NCBI GenBank assembly: GCA_040753495.1
Contig: JBFMEF010000199.1
Span: forward strand, 1-42,466
Direction: 5' to 3'
Length of the DNA: 42,466 nucleotides
From: Candidatus Zixiibacteriota bacterium
Lineage (GTDB): Bacteria > Zixibacteria > MSB-5A5 > GN15 > PGXB01
Part shown: piece after piece, positions 41,543 through 42,466 of the stretch
How the letters are laid out: each line of letters begins with the position of its first letter
Numbering within the stretch: position 1 is the first letter of the stretch
The notes under the pieces: generated by a model
Database searches by the model: none
Told to the model about the DNA's origin: nothing
Seen by the model: only the letters and a program-made list of their open reading frames with translations
Translations under genes and position numbers: made by a program

Positions 41543-42466
41543 CCGGCTTTGGGGATATCTCAAACCTTACTGGCATCTGGAGCTGCTCGCCTTTCTGGTG
41601 ATGGCTCTCCTGGCCGGATTGGCTCTGGTTCTCCCCGGCTCTGTTCAGTATTTGATTGATGACCTCATTCCTTCGTTGACCGAACAGCCCAATGCCTCCG
41701 ACAATTTTCGCAAAGTCATCTACTTCGGCCTCTTTCTGGTCGGTATCTATCTGGCTAATGTCCTGTTCTCCTGGCTCCGTGACTATCTCGCCGCCTATAT
41801 CGGCGCCAATATCATCGCCGACATGCGCTCCCAGCTCTTTCGCCATCTGGAAAATCTCTCCTTGCGATTCTTCCAGACCCACCAGGTGGGCGAAATCATG
41901 TCCCGCTGCCTGTCCGATATAAACCAGATTCAGGGATTATTGACCTCAACTCTGCTTGTCTTTCTGACTAACATCCTGATGCTTGTTGCCATTGTCATTT
42001 ATCTGCTTACCATAAATCCCCTCCTGACTCTTATCGCCATTGTGCCGGTTCCTCTGACCATACTCTTTTCCCATATTTTTGGCAAGAAGCTGCATTTAAT
42101 CGTTAAAACTCTTCAGGAGACGGTCGCCCGACTGTCGGCGCGATTGCAGGAATCATTTCTCTCCGTAAAGACAATTAAGGCGTTTGGCCAGGAAGAATCA
42201 GAAAAAAAGAAAGTCGATGCAATCCTGAAGAAACTGACCGGCTTGTATGTCCGAACCAGCACCACATCTTCCCTGTCGGTTAATCTGGTGCACTTTATCA
42301 ATATGCTGGGTCCGATCGTCGTCCTCTCCTGGGGTACGTACCTGATTGCCGGCGGCTCCATGAGACTCGGTGCCCTGATGGCTTTCTACATGCTTTTGAC
42401 TTACTTCTATTCCCCCATCCAGGATTTGGCGTCGGTCAATATTCAGGTGCAAACGGCGATGGCGTC
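41529..42466 (+). CDS. ABC exporter, permease-ATPase type (partial, runs off window)
   Basis: The first 312 codons of an ABC transporter of the fused type I exporter family; the ATP-binding half lies beyond the window. The visible transmembrane part begins MKKFSRLWGYLKPYW, has helices near residues 15-37, 58-78 and 130-165, and the family-like stretch LRFFQTHQVGEIMSRCLSDI and ETVARLSARLQESFLSVKTIKAFG. No C39 peptidase domain precedes it, so leader removal, if any, needs another protease. It overlaps the preceding gene by 14 bases and probably exports the modified peptides. Confidence 0.88.
   Translation, partial: MKKFSRLWGYLKPYWHLELLAFLVMALLAGLALVLPGSVQYLIDDLIPSLTEQPNASDNFRKVIYFGLFLVGIYLANVLFSWLRDYLAAYIGANIIADMRSQLFRHLENLSLRFFQTHQVGEIMSRCLSDINQIQGLLTSTLLVFLTNILMLVAIVIYLLTINPLLTLIAIVPVPLTILFSHIFGKKLHLIVKTLQETVARLSARLQESFLSVKTIKAFGQEESEKKKVDAILKKLTGLYVRTSTTSSLSVNLVHFINMLGPIVVLSWGTYLIAGGSMRLGALMAFYMLLTYFYSPIQDLASVNIQVQTAMA

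Overview
This window holds a nearly complete dissimilatory sulfate/sulfite reduction island followed by a compact peptide-modification (RiPP-like) cluster. There are no rRNA, tRNA, CRISPR or insertion-sequence signals. The gene set (sat, aprBA, qmoA, qmoB, qmoC, dsrAB, dsrD, dsrN, dsrC, dsrMKJOP) is that of an anaerobic sulfate-respiring bacterium. DsrD together with a DsrL-like flavoprotein, the split qmo genes and the overall gene style suggest an uncultured lineage outside the classical Desulfovibrio type (a Zixibacteria- or Nitrospirota-like organism is possible). That placement is an inference and cannot be proven from this window.

Layout. 1-4.9 kb: sensor histidine kinase, single-domain-like response regulator, CBS-pair protein, SLC13-type anion permease. 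5.1-8.6 kb: qmoA-qmoB, ended by a stem-loop. 9.0-15.2 kb: dsrA-dsrB-dsrD-dsrN-dsrL-dsrC, ended by a T-tailed terminator. 15.2-20.7 kb: an RsbRD_N-type protein and dsrMKJOP. 20.8-25.9 kb: a CoA-disulfide-reductase/rhodanese fusion, then hemA, precorrin-2 dehydrogenase and a CobA-HemD fusion, which feed siroheme to DsrAB. 25.9-29.3 kb (minus strand): qmoC, a small membrane protein, a TSUP permease and a degenerate cytidylate-kinase-like/BON protein. 29.3-30.0 kb: a divergent regulatory region. 30.0-33.7 kb: sat-aprB-aprA with a strong terminator. 33.8-36.4 kb: small zinc-ribbon protein, YkgJ-type Cys-cluster protein, and on the minus strand a ZIP metal transporter and a HEAT-like DVU0298-type protein.

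36.7-42.5 kb is the most novel part. A consensus promoter leads into four tandem 34-37-residue peptides that are too short for ordinary gene calling. All begin M(I/V)YL(I/V)DP, carry C-x3-C spaced cysteines and end near YG(V/L)P. Two radical SAM/SPASM proteins, a B12-binding-type radical SAM protein and an ABC exporter (cut by the window end) follow with almost no spacing. This reads as an undescribed or little-described ribosomally made, radically modified and exported peptide family.

How it works together: sulfate enters through SLC13/TSUP-type carriers, Sat makes APS, AprBA reduces it with electrons from QmoABC, and DsrAB reduces sulfite onto DsrC. DsrMKJOP reduces the DsrC trisulfide, while the hem/cob genes supply siroheme and DsrN amidates it. 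CRP/FNR-type palindromes (TTGTnA-N6-TCACAA and relatives) lie upstream of qmoA, dsrA, qmoC and sat, which suggests that one regulator, possibly HcpR-like, controls the whole pathway.
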